Shown one piece after another: positions 33,741 through 44,480 of a stretch of DNA of 64,000 bases. The DNA lies in the NCBI GenBank assembly GCA_936440205.1, contig OW387148.1, forward strand, positions 18,531,961 through 18,595,960, read 5' to 3'. The notes beneath the pieces are model-generated. The model was not told the origin of the DNA. It did not search any database and saw only the letters and a program-made list of their open reading frames with translations. Every line of letters begins with the position of its first letter. The first letter of the stretch is position 1. Both the position numbers and the translations under genes were made by a program. This DNA is from Lepidonotus clava. Its lineage: Eukaryota; Annelida; Polychaeta; Phyllodocida; Polynoidae.

Positions 33741-33764
33741 AGCCATGGAAAGAGATGTGCTCTG

Positions 33765-33900
33765 ATTGGTCAATAACCCTTTTCAGCTTGGCCAATCACA
33801 GCCAAAGATTTGGCCCAGATCAACCAATAAGGAGAGGGTGCTTTCTCAGAGGTCAGTTGTTGGGGGTATATAAGTTAGATGGTTTGGAAGACTCCCCCAG
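33765..33900 (+). promoter_or_regulatory. CCAAT/TATA promoter-like cluster inside the CACTA-like element
   Basis: ATTGG at 33765-33769, CCAAT at 33792-33796 and 33824-33828, and TATATAA at 33867-33873, in the order and spacing of a strong RNA polymerase II promoter. No frame of note follows, so any product would be short or non-coding, or would be read into flanking DNA. Confidence 0.5.
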
Positions 33901-35376
33901 TCTCCTTTGAAGTCTCAGACTGACTGGACTGAAGAGTGAAGAAGTAACTACAATTTTGTAGAAGATTTGAGACTGGATGTTGTAAAGGTTACCTTTTCAA
34001 TGCCTTTACTGGGCCTCAATGGTCAACTTTACAAAAATTGGAAATCATTAAAGGTCACATCTCATGAATCATATGGATTGATTTATATATGAAATACAAT
34101 ATACATTAAAGACAATGTAAATGTCACCATTGATAAGTTGCAAAGGCCATCTAAATGTCACATTAAGCGACCTTTAGTAATATATAAAAGGTCACCTTTA
34201 TGACATTTAATCTTCTTTACATTCATTAGATATCACCTTTGATGGCATTTAGGCTATCTCAGGATTGCTAAAAGGTCACTTGCCTGGCAACATACAAGTT
34301 CATGAAAGGTGATAATTAATTACCCTAAAGATCAAGTAAATATCACCTTTACAAATCTTCAGTGAACATAATAGGTGACCTTTAATGAAATTTAAGTTCA
34401 GCAATTATCACCGTCTCAGACATATAATGAACCCTTAAAGGTATGATAAAGGTCACCTTCAATGGCCTGCAATATTTTTTGGAAATGGGGCCATTAAGGA
34501 CAGTAAAGGTGATATAAAGACCACCTTTACCAAAAATCAAAGGTGACCTATCATTTTTTGGAAAGGTCCTTAAAGATATAGTAAATGTGCCATTTACAAT
34601 ATCTTTCCAAAGAAATTAAAGGTCTGTAAAGGTGTTTTTTTGCGCAGTGGAAATAGCAAGCGGCAGTCCCATGACCGGAGGCATCAAGGTGCAACCGGCT
34701 CGGCCCCACGCTACCAAAACATAGGCGACCGTTGGCCCGTGACCTCCGGCCAGGGGACGAAGCGGTAGAACCTCCCTAGCTGGCCTTAGAGAGACATAGA
34801 AGAGGCAACCCGGATCCCTACCCCAATGCCCTTTTGCCCTCCGCCATCCTCCGCGCTTGATGGCTGCAACTCCTCAGCCCGGCCTGACCAACACACCCTC
34901 CCCCCTTCAACGAATACCGATCCCCCGACCGACCCACTCAGCCCCCCTCGTGCGCGAGGCACAACTCTTGATCTCACATCTCGGCTTCTTGCTCGGCCTC
35001 CGTGCCCAGCTGAGAACCGAAATAACCCCCACGTCCCTAGGCGGTAGAAACCGGAAACCCCGAAATACTGAGGAATGTCACACATGTGTTTTACTTCAAT
35101 TCAGACACCCCTTTATTTCTAAAATATTTGATCCTGCATTCAAACGTATGGTTGTGTGTTGTTAATACTTCAGGTATCGTGTACTTCATATGGAACACTT
35201 GGAATTAGGTCACAAATTAATTCTATTGCATATTTTTACTTCAATTCAGACACCCCTTTACGTTCTAAAATCTTTGATCCGGCGTACAAATTCATGGTTG
35301 TTTAGTGTTAAAACTTCGGGTATCCGTATACTTCGCATGGACTCCGTATGGAATACATGGAATTAAGTTCGGAGTT

Positions 35377-36730
35377 AATCAATCTGTGAGTTACAAAATA
35401 CACGGCAGTTTTCTCGTTCTGACTGGACAAAGGCAGTGATATCAGGTAGGCCTATGCATATCAAGTGAATAAGGGCTGATATATGGATATTATGACCGTT
35501 GTCCTGGAAATCTTATAGCAACCCTAAAAACTGCCAGATGTTAATTAAATCTCTATAGGAATTCATACTTGTATTACTTTTCTTAATGTGGACACACGTG
35601 CCTTTCGAATTTAGGGTTCTAAACTTCTCCGTCCTGTATAGTACAATAATTATAACCTTTTCTGACATCATTTTTCAAATACGTCAAAAGTCGCTTTATG
35701 CAAACATCTTATTCAAAATTTGACTCATTCTATAGATATATTTACATAGATGTTTTACCTATAAAAATACTTATTTTTCATTATAAATATCATGATGGGC
35801 ATAGATAACGTACTGATTTCTTTTGTCACGTCCAATGCTTGTTCCAAAGGAAAATAGATAATAGCCAGTTTCATGTTCGTAATTGCATTTCACTCATAAA
35901 AATGAATATGATTTTTTTTCATGTAATTACAAAGCAATTTCATTTAAAATAAGCATTGAACGTAACAGAAACCTTAACTGCCATCAAGGGGAATATTGTG
36001 CATTGATGCAGTTAGTAATGTTACAGTTTTTCTATACTGATAACAATATGGAAAGAAAATTGTATCTGTTTAATATGCATAGGTGGTGCTCTACACCAAC
36101 CCTCCCCCTAGTGGGTGGCATTGGCAGCTCTTTGTCTAAAATCAGTCTACAGGTGGCATCACCATCACAGGCTCACCAGCGGAGTCTGTCTCGGGGAAGG
36201 GACTTGTTATTCTGTATTTCATGAGAACTTCATACTCATTGATAGTACAATTATATAATGTACTCCGTAAGACTTGTGGCAAAGTACTAGGAATCAAAAC
36301 CAGCTTTCCATTTGTCAATAAAATCACTGCAGATAATTATAGAGCCTACACTGATTGAATTGAGGCATAATTTTGTTATGAAATATTACTGATAGAAGCT
36401 GAGATATGTTTGTATGAACCTTGCTACCTCTTGTTCCCAATAACCATAATTTGTTTCCAAATTTATAATGGCAGATTATAGTTAAACATGTTAATTAAAA
36501 AGATTGAGTTTTTTAACTATCAAAAATACCAAAAATGCAACAACCTTTGATAGGAGTGGTTGTTCTCACTACTGTTCAAAATATTGAGACGAGTAAAGCA
36601 CTTACTGCATTATTTAAAATGAAAAGGATATTTTTATAAGTATTCCTTTTTCTATAACTAGTGATGACTGTTATTCCATCCATACATAAGTGCCATGCAG
36701 GCAGCACTCAAGTCAGACAGCTGATAGTTG
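35377..36730. other. Intergenic, nothing recognised
   Basis: AT-rich, no frames or repeats of note. Confidence 0.5.
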
Positions 36731-37060
36731 TTGTGAGTTTAAGTTAACATCCTGGAAAGGTTGGTTCTAGAAGCTTGTTCCTGCAGTTGGAATTGAAGCT
36801 GATTGACTGTTTAGGGATGGGAGCATTAGCCGAGTGTGGTTGAGTTGATCCTACCCTTTGGAACTGTTCATTGTTATTGAGATCTTGTCAAGAGTACATA
36901 CATATACAGGATATGATAAAAGAACATCCTTTCATGTGAGTGTTATGTCTTACAAAATACGGAACTATTATTATGTATTGGACGACTGCAGTATAGGAGC
37001 TATAGCTAATATCCAAGGCAATCACTCGACCTAAATTAAGACCTTAGATTTAATGGATAT
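36731..37060 (+). repeat. LTR-like dispersed repeat, copy 1
   Basis: Shares with 51636-52000 the chain CCTTTCA...GAGTGTT...GTCTTACA, then GGAACTAT.ATTATGTATTGG and ACGACTGCAGT, then GGAGCTA.AGCTA. The part up to TCTTACA (36954) resembles an LTR end and what follows resembles a retroelement leader. Clearly degraded. Confidence 0.5.
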
Positions 37061-37100
37061 TTAACCTACTATAGTTTACTCCCATCATTATATCAATTAA

Positions 37101-37726
37101 CAGTAATGTGACACACCATAGGGAAAGGATGCTCCCTCCGGGAATTCAACATTTGAGAGGACGTTTTCTAACTTTCAAATGATTCCAAATATATGAAATT
37201 GTGGTGAATATCAATGGAGTTGACAGGTTCTGGAACATATTTCTGAAATGCTAATAATATTATATTGAATTATTCAGTATTTACTGCGACATTTGATGAT
37301 ATAATATAATTATCCAAATAAACATTGAAAGTTCTACAATGTTGATATGACCACAGTTTTTGATCTAGAAATGGCATTCTGTACCTGTTTGAACTTGGAA
37401 TTTCTTCAAGTTACACTTTCCAATACAATGTCACAATTTTTACAAGAATCCCAACAATCATTTGTTTCCATGGCAACCAAATGACCATTGTATGGCAAGA
37501 TTTGAAAATAAAAACATTCCACTGACATTCTAAATAAGGGTATTTTGTAATGAAATAGAATATTTAGGGTATCTTAATTTAACTATACACAAAAAGTTAG
37601 TCTGAGGTAGTTTTATCACGAGATCACTATTAGCATCAATTTACTCATATCTCTCTAAATATTGCCCCTAGAGCATAGGGTACCACTCCATCGGAGCATC
37701 CTTTCCCTGTGTTGTGACACTGACTG
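37101..37726. mobile_element. MITE-like element with 34-bp inverted ends
   Basis: Left end CAGTAATGTGACACACCATA then GGGAAAGGATGCTCC; right end is the reverse complement with a few changes (GGAGCATCCTTTCCCTGTG, then GTGACACTGACTG). 626 bp, AT-rich interior, no frame. Inserted just after the leader-like part of the LTR-like repeat. Target duplication not clear. Confidence 0.65.
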
Positions 37727-38790
37727 ATGGTCTAAGAAGAGTCGAGAGGGCTTACTGTATTCCTTGTTCTACAGGACATTTGACATTACTGTATACAATA
37801 CTATGAAATCAAAAGAAGTTATGTAGCTACTGACAACCATTTAAATGAATATTAAAACGTGAAGCATGTAGAGATCTAAAGAAAACCCCTTTACTTACGA
37901 TGCTGATCACTGTTGATCGTACCTATCAGATAAGTTGACCTCGCTGATGAAATGTAGAAATATTGTTTAATCACTTCCAATGTGGGATGAGAAGAATATC
38001 TAAACATGTAGGTCCTAATGCTACAGAATAAAACCGATGATAATTGGTTATAACACTGAGCAGCCAAACTAGACTCGCTAAATCAATTATCTTGGCCAAA
38101 GGACTAAAATCATTATCATTAGAATACACGTATCCTGTTTAGGTGGAAAAAAAACTAATTATGTAACTTGAATTAGTCATAATACACTCGAATGTTCAGG
38201 AAATGAGTCATGAGTTTCGCGTCGGGGATAATGACAGTCTATTTCCCCTGTCTGGGGCCAGCAGGTGTTAAAGCTGAGGGGGCACAGGGAGTGTTAAAAG
38301 CTGATTGTTCATACACAGTAGACGGTCGCTGACGAGTTAATTTTCATTTGTGAAATAAAGAAGTGGCCTAAAAGAGGCGGCGTCAAAAAGGGGTATGTTA
38401 GTGAGGGCTTGAAATATTGTTGAGGGAGAATATTTAACTGTCTAAATATTAGCACGACCCAACTTTTCAAAGAGCTGGATCCGCCACTGAAGGGGGTGGG
38501 GGTGGGGGCATATACAGTGGGACCATTGCATTATTTATCGACTATATTGACCATCGTTCTATGTCAAAAGATTGGGGTTTGCAATTTAAAGTTGAATTGT
38601 GCATTCCACCTGTTTAGCATACCAAACATTGTCCTGAACAGCATTGCATCGGACATAACCATTAATTATCGCCAATTCGCAGAAGCCCACATCCTCTGAT
38701 GCCATACGGCCTCGCCATACGCGTTCAGGTTTTCACGGTTTGCGGGCACCTGGGCGCCTTACATAAGTGACCTGGGAGTCAGCACACAGG
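37727..38790. other. Intergenic upstream of the Reeler promoter
   Basis: Contains one isolated MITE-type end (CTGGATCCGCCACTG, 38474-38488); nothing else recognised. Confidence 0.5.
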
Positions 38791-38888
38791 TTTATATATA
38801 GGAGGCGTCCGGCGGTTAAAGTCACAGAGACTGGCCGACCAGCTACCAGCACACACTACTCTCACCTGCGCGTCCACGTGAGGTGAGT
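38791..38888 (+). promoter_or_regulatory. TATA promoter and non-coding first exon of the Reeler gene
   Basis: TTTATATATAGG at 38791-38802 is a TATA box, followed 25-30 bp later by an initiator-like GTCACAG (38821-38827). The GC-richer segment then ends in CACGTGAG followed by GTGAGTG, a strong donor, at 38882/38883. The next good acceptor on this strand that leads into a gene is at 41663, in front of the Reeler start codon. Linking the two is inference. Confidence 0.5.
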
Positions 38889-41800
38889 GTTTATATATAC
38901 CTTCACTCCCCTCTTATAAGCACTCATTTAAGTGGGCCCTCTCTTAATATGAACAATGTACACATATAGTTGTAGCATTGTAGTCAGAACTAGAGAGGCT
39001 TCATTATCTAATTATAGGCTTATAGCTTTAGTTGTAGGTTTTCTAGGAGTGTGCTTGAGGGGCCTATTGACTTGTAGTTAATCGAGCCAGGCTTCCGCCA
39101 CCTGTAGTGGGTCCATTAGAGGCCCGCATCCGCCGCCAGATTGAAAGACATAGCAGTGTAATGAGTTGTTACACAAGGGGACAGGGCCGGTTAAACTACA
39201 GGTAGATGGGACAGGGCAACAACCTTCAAGGGAGCACTATACCATTTCAGTTCTTTAGTCATAGCCATCAATATCTGGAGAAATGCAGTTCGATCGTCCC
39301 TATCAATGAATGCAGTTTCTGCAATTGTGCATCAGATTCTGCTGTTTTGCATCGTTATTGTGTGGAAAGTTTTATCCAAAAGTGTTCATAATTATTCAGT
39401 TTTCCATACTAGAACAGTTGTGTCGCGAAAAGCAAACCCTGGCATGTGCCTTTTCAGAAAAAAATAACTATTGCATTATCTATTTTTATATATAATAGCT
39501 TTCGGTATCATGCATGCATTAATCTTAGGACCCATTAAAGTTATTTTAAGCAATTCTCAAAGTAGCAAAGACACGAAGAGCGATCATGAGGTCATCGTTG
39601 TGATCTGTTTAGAAAATTGTCAGGATAATACGAATGACAAGCACTTTCATTTGTAATGTCTCGGAGGTGATTGTAGAATGTTTTCTAAAACAGTTCTTAC
39701 TATGTACATTATTTTATGAAATGTAAATATTCAAATACTTTCACTACTTCCCTTATATAACTGTTCGATAAGAATGACCAATTCGGTTTGTTCATTAAAT
39801 CAAAGCACTTGAGAAGAGTATACCTCTTTAGATAGCTCCCATTACTATAATATTATAGAAAGGGAACAACTTGAAAACGACCTAAAGAATTTCGCTATAA
39901 AATATACATAATGTTGGCGAGCGTAGGGTTGGCCGGGATCAGTCAGGTGAACCCCCAGACCTAAACATATTGTAGTAATCCTTGTAAATCTACCTTTCAC
40001 CTCATAGCAATCCTTCATACCGGTCATAAGAACTACATGGTCAGACTTTATAACCCAGAACATGCCATTTATAAGCCTCTGTCAGCTGATTCCATATCTT
40101 AACCCTGCGATCAGCAGCTCAGGCCAACACTAGCCAGACCCTTATTACAGAGGTATCCATGTTTCAAGGTCTTGTCCCATATATTATACGTCTGGAAACA
40201 GGTCATATAGTGGGTTAGACAGGCGTCAGTGTCATTGGATACGGGTCACTGAACTTGGGTTTCAAGGAAAACTCAGATCACATACTGTGACCTCAGTAAT
40301 TTCCTTCAGAACGTACTCAACGTTTGAGCAAGCTGCATATCACTTCCCGGCCGGCCGTCCCAGTATCATACTATTGATCCGTAAGTATTGATTCCGACCC
40401 GCCCTGCTTGTTCCCTTCAGTCGGGAAAGGAGGCAGTCATGCAAGACTTTACCTTCACACTAGGGATTTTATAAAATATAATAATAGATAAATATCCATT
40501 GGGGAGGTGGACGGCAAGTATAGCACAGGTCACCCGATGCACAACACACTTACCTCGAACTCATTACAGGTATAGTCATACAGTACAAGTACCCGGGAAT
40601 TTCTACATTTGGGACATTTAAGGTAGGTAAGGCAAGTAGGTCACAGGAGCTGCTCACGAGTTGCTCCAAGACTCAGCGAGAGGGACTTATTTATTAAGGC
40701 TATTTTATATGTGTCGTTTCTAGATCCTAGATCAATTTAGCTAGCTGCAGGTCATACAGTACAACGACCAGGGACGGATCCAGGGGAAGCCCCCCCACTT
40801 TTTTTTTTTGGGGGGGGGGACAATTTTGATATTTTTTAATGTAAAACCGGCCCTCCCAGAGGAGGTTTCAGGACGTTTATAGACTCCCCTCCCCCCTCCC
40901 CACTTTCAAGAATTCCTGGATCCGGCCCGGATGACACAATCATGGGCTACTGGTATTCCATGCGTAATCCAAAGTCGTGTAATTGGTGAACTCACGAGAT
41001 GAGGCCTATTATACATGGCAAGCCAAGCTGAAAGTCATGTCGTGAGCGAAGCATGATGAGAGGCTAAGTTCTTTGGTTCGTTGTCCTACTTTACCTTTCG
41101 TTCACTGAATGGTATATCGTTAAATATATAAATATACACATAATGATATACCATTGGGTATTGTGTGTACAGTAAGGATTTAGAGATAATTATGTTGTAA
41201 CTCTTTTTTATTGATTGTTAGAAAACGATACTAGATAAACGAAGTTGCCAAGGTTGCTTAACCTTTAGTAATCTAGTTGGTAGTGTGTATTTTTTCGTGA
41301 GCATCTACTAGGAAGAAGGATTTCCTTATTCTATCACGATTTATTAGCTCATCCTTTGAATGCTAGAGTTTTTCAGGATAGAAAGAATTCAAAAGACAGA
41401 AAGGAAATGTCATGTTCACTGTAATATAAAGAGCTGCCAGCAATGTGCAAGGTAATGTATACTGTGGCATCTATGAATAGAACTAGAGTAATGAGCACCA
41501 GCCAGAATTCTTCACGGAATCCAGCCATGCGAAAGCCTTGGGGGCAGGAGCAGGCCTCTCACATCCTGAATTTTGGAACGGACACGTTTCAATACAAGCA
41601 AGGTATTCATGCATAAACAAATGGAGTTATAGCAAGGTTCTTACAGTCCACTTTGTGTTGCAGATACATTACAGGAGCTACACTCCCTACAAAGCCAACC
41701 CCGATCACCCAAGATGAAGACCAGTATTCTCAGCCGACCTTACTCCTGGGTATGTGCGGTGCTCCTCCTGGTGTCCACCCTACTGGAGCCGGTGGCCGGC

Positions 41801-44480
41801 TGGCCCTCCGGGGCGCCATTCTCCGCCTGCAGTAGCGGAATGACCCCCGGCCACGGGTCCGAGTCGAACTCGGCCCTGCCCTACTCCATTAGTATAAGCC
41901 CCAGTACATACACCGCCGGAGCCTCCATCACAGGTGAGATATTCTAAATTAAGTAGTGCTCTTGGAAAAGTTCGTTTCTTAGAATAAGTGCTTGTCTCAG
42001 GGAGTTATGGATGTGGTAAACGTTCAAGGCTCTGTCAGATTATCTAAACTGATCGAGGCGTCAGTTTATATCTGGACTTTTGCTATAAAAGTTAAAAAAG
42101 ACAAACTAGTAGAAACACGTGTCGTTAATTGCGGTTTACGTTTCTGCAACAATGAACGTTGTTTCCTGGCGAAGTTTTCCCCCTGAGTTTTGTGCATTAA
42201 AGCTGAAATACTGTAGTTCAAATTTGATATTGGAAGAAAAGAACACAAAACAATGGTTTGGGTCCTTCAGAATAATTGCCAAGAGTTCTCAAGGTTCTTA
42301 AAATCTTAACTAACTTGCCCATCATAATATGTAATTATGGTTATTTAATGTGATCTCCTTACATACGTGTACTGCTTCCAAGAACTAAGCCTGTATTTGT
42401 GTCGTTCTATCTGCAGTCACCGTGTCGGGTGGGTCGTTTCAGGGCATCATGATGCAGGTTAGTAATTAAGTTAACAGTGACATATGAAAATACTTAACCC
42501 TTTCTCCACGGCAGAAAATATCTTTCAAGTACACAGGTGATGCCATACCAGGCATGACACAGTCAGCAAACTCATAATTATAATGAACTTCACTAAAATC
42601 ATATTATAAATGATAATAAGAACTAACGTTTTATTGAATATGGCAGTTGGATTGTGGCAAATAATAAGATATTAAAATTATTGTGGTGAAGATTAAAATT
42701 CAAAGGTCTCTTTTGTATATTTTTTTGGCGGTACAGACTTATAGGTGGTTTGATATCAGCAATTTACATTATGCTCAATGAGAAAATAGCCCCAGGCTTG
42801 TCCGACTTACTGTTCTGAGACAAGTTCCGCACGAGGTGGCGCTACCGGAATCCCTTCTTTTTTCAGCAGAGTTGAGGAAATTACCAACTGATTTTTTCCC
42901 TGTCTGGTTAGGTGCAGGAGGTGGGCTCCAATACTCCCCACGGGCGGTGGACCACCTTCGCCACCAACACCCGCGCCCAGCAGTGTTCTAGCGCGGACGA
43001 CACCGTCACCCACGAGAACACCAACGCCAAGAACAACGCCGTCTTCGTCTGGGAGGCTCCCGACGACCTTACTGCCAACCTCGAGGTCGTGTACGTACTA
43101 TAAATCATATAATAATTGTGTTTTACACGTTTTATGCAGTAACGGACGAGTAATGTGTATCAGGGGTAGAGGGGGGGGGGGGTCGGCACACAGGTTAAGT
43201 ACTAAAAAAGTGAACATTCGCTCACACACGCGCGACATTTGCCTTCTGTGTATAGTATAGGGGTCCACCAAAAGGGGATGTCAGGACCCCCTTGACCCCC
43301 CCCCCCCCCCCTGGATCCGCCCCTGTTATACATGTACATAACCATGTATATATAGATATCACCAACCATGCACTTGTGTATCCAGAATTTAGAAAGGGAT
43401 GGGTTCCATTTTTTTTATTTGGATGTTATGGTTTATCATTAGACATAGCAGCAAATAGTTGATGGGGGGGGGGGGGGTCCTTGTGTCGCGTGTCGAATTG
43501 AAGAAATGTTCAGGTCGCATGTTCCTCTATTTTCAATTTCCATGTTGATTTTAAGAACCCCCATGTCGCAAATGACCGATGTCATGTCATTCAAATCACG
43601 GAACCTTCCGTGAGCCTTTGAACATTTTATCTGTGAAAATCTATGCACATGATCTGTAATTGAAAAGACCTTCCTACATGATAGTGTCATAATTATGTAG
43701 ATTAGAGATGCTTTAACGTTCATTCAGCCCATCATACATGGTCCCTATAGATATTTCCAAAATGCATTAGCCACCAATGTTACAATAAGAATGATCCTTG
43801 ATAATCATTTTGTCCTCTTATGTTCGTTTACGCAGCGCAACAGTGGCGCAAGCAAAATTCGTTTGGTGGAAAGAAGTGAAATCCTCTCCTCTAACGTTTG
43901 ATGTACCAACAACGACAACAACAACAACAGCAGCAACAACCACCACCACAAGTAGTGGACAGTCGTCCGCGGCGAATGGTGGAGCAAACGCGGCTCCAGA
44001 CCCGACCACATCACAACCCGACTCTTCACAAAATGGAAATACACAGGGGGGGACTGCTTCGTCTGCAGCATCGGACAATGTGCCCGCCTCTATACGTAAG
44101 TATATTGTGGGGTTTTCGAACTAATTGTGAAGTTTGGGTAAAGTTTTCTCATTTGGGAGACGGGAGGGGTAGATAACAGGTAAGCTTATTCTTTTCCTGT
44201 TGAAAGGAAAAATACATTTTAAGATGATATATATGACATTAAAGGTGATTCTCTTTATCACAACCCCTGGATTTCTCGATCTGTGGTATGCATTATCTTT
44301 TTATGAATATTTGCATGGTTGGAATACCCTTACTGACCTTATATTTGAAACTTGATTTTTGCTAACAAGGTTCTTTCTTTCATTTTTTCAGGCCGTGCTG
44401 CCTACGCGCTGTCTGTTATAGTATTGACCACTGTGATTTCTCAACTCCTGCAATGAAGAGAAGGATGCTTGAATAAATAG
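38824..44480 (+). CDS. Secreted Reeler-domain protein with Thr-rich stalk (5 coding exons)
   Basis: Coding exons 41714-41933, 42417-42457, 42912-43090, 43836-44095 and 44392-44456; phases agree and give 254 residues ending in TGA. The start follows a 5' UTR exon from 41664 (acceptor TTGCAG). A non-coding exon of about 38824-38882, with donor GTGAGT, is inferred upstream. Residues 1-28 are a signal peptide (LLLVSTLLEPVAG). Residues 30-160 match a Reeler domain: WPSGAPFSACSSGMTPGHG, PSTYTAGASIT, the second conserved Cys in QQCSS, TVTHEN, FVWEAP, and ATVAQAKFVWW. A mucin-like tract of Thr/Ser (172-190) follows, then a Gly/Ser/Asn-rich linker and a hydrophobic end (LSVIVLTTVISQLL) after Arg-Arg. 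The last part is consistent with a GPI signal or single anchor. Reeler proteins include reelin, ferric-chelate reductase-like proteins and insect immune proteins; the exact role here is unknown. Confidence 0.85.
40769..40930. mobile_element. Small MITE with GGATCCAGG ends
   Basis: Left CAGGGACGGATCCAGG and right CCTGGATCCGGCCCGG are near inverted repeats. The interior is poly-C/poly-T/poly-G plus about 100 bp of AT-rich DNA. Same end type as 43161-43325. Confidence 0.5.
43161..43325. mobile_element. Small MITE-like element with CAGGGG ends in a Reeler-gene intron
   Basis: CAGGGG then poly-G at the left, poly-C then CTGGATCCGCCCCTG at the right, within the intron between coding exons 3 and 4. 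The right end matches CTGGATCCGCCACTG at 38474-38488. Confidence 0.5.
44472..44477 (+). terminator. Polyadenylation signal of the Reeler gene
   Basis: AATAAA begins 16 nt after the TGA stop codon of the Reeler gene. It is unusually close but plausible as the poly(A) signal. Confidence 0.55.

Larger units (their letters stand above)
33172..34649. mobile_element. CACTA/EnSpm-like non-autonomous DNA transposon
   Basis: 1,478 bp with terminal inverted repeats of about 33 bp, CACTGCGC(G/A)AAAAAACACC..., and a 3-bp target duplication GAA (33169-33171, 34650-34652). CACTG ends plus a 3-bp duplication fit the CACTA/EnSpm superfamily, as do abundant subterminal repeats. It has no transposase frame. 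It is nested inside element C and so is younger than that LTR. The left third has about five tandem units of roughly 82 bp; the right half has many scattered AAAGGTCACCTTT-like words. Confidence 0.8.
32668..35082 (+). mobile_element. Element C: solo Gypsy LTR related to element B, split by a DNA transposon
   Basis: Starts TGTGATG, ends TGTCACA, flanked by the 4-bp duplication CATG (32664-32667, 35083-35086). Without the nested insert it is about 934 bp, against 954 bp for the element B LTR. Shared stretches include the TATA/GAGGCCCGAA/AATAAA block (32879-32910), the CRE TGACGTCA, and GGCCCCACGCTACC (34702-34715). There is no internal region, so it is a solo LTR, the usual product of recombination between two LTRs. 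It is clearly diverged from element B, so older or a sister family. Confidence 0.88.
32525..35376 (+). repeat. Three copies of an about 140-bp tandem repeat, split by element C
   Basis: Copy 1 is 32525-32667, copy 2 35083-35225, copy 3 35226-35376. All share TTTTTACTTCAATTCAGACA, TTTGATCC(G/T)GC and GGGTATCGTATACTTC-like segments. Element C was inserted at the junction of copies 1 and 2. Confidence 0.8.
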
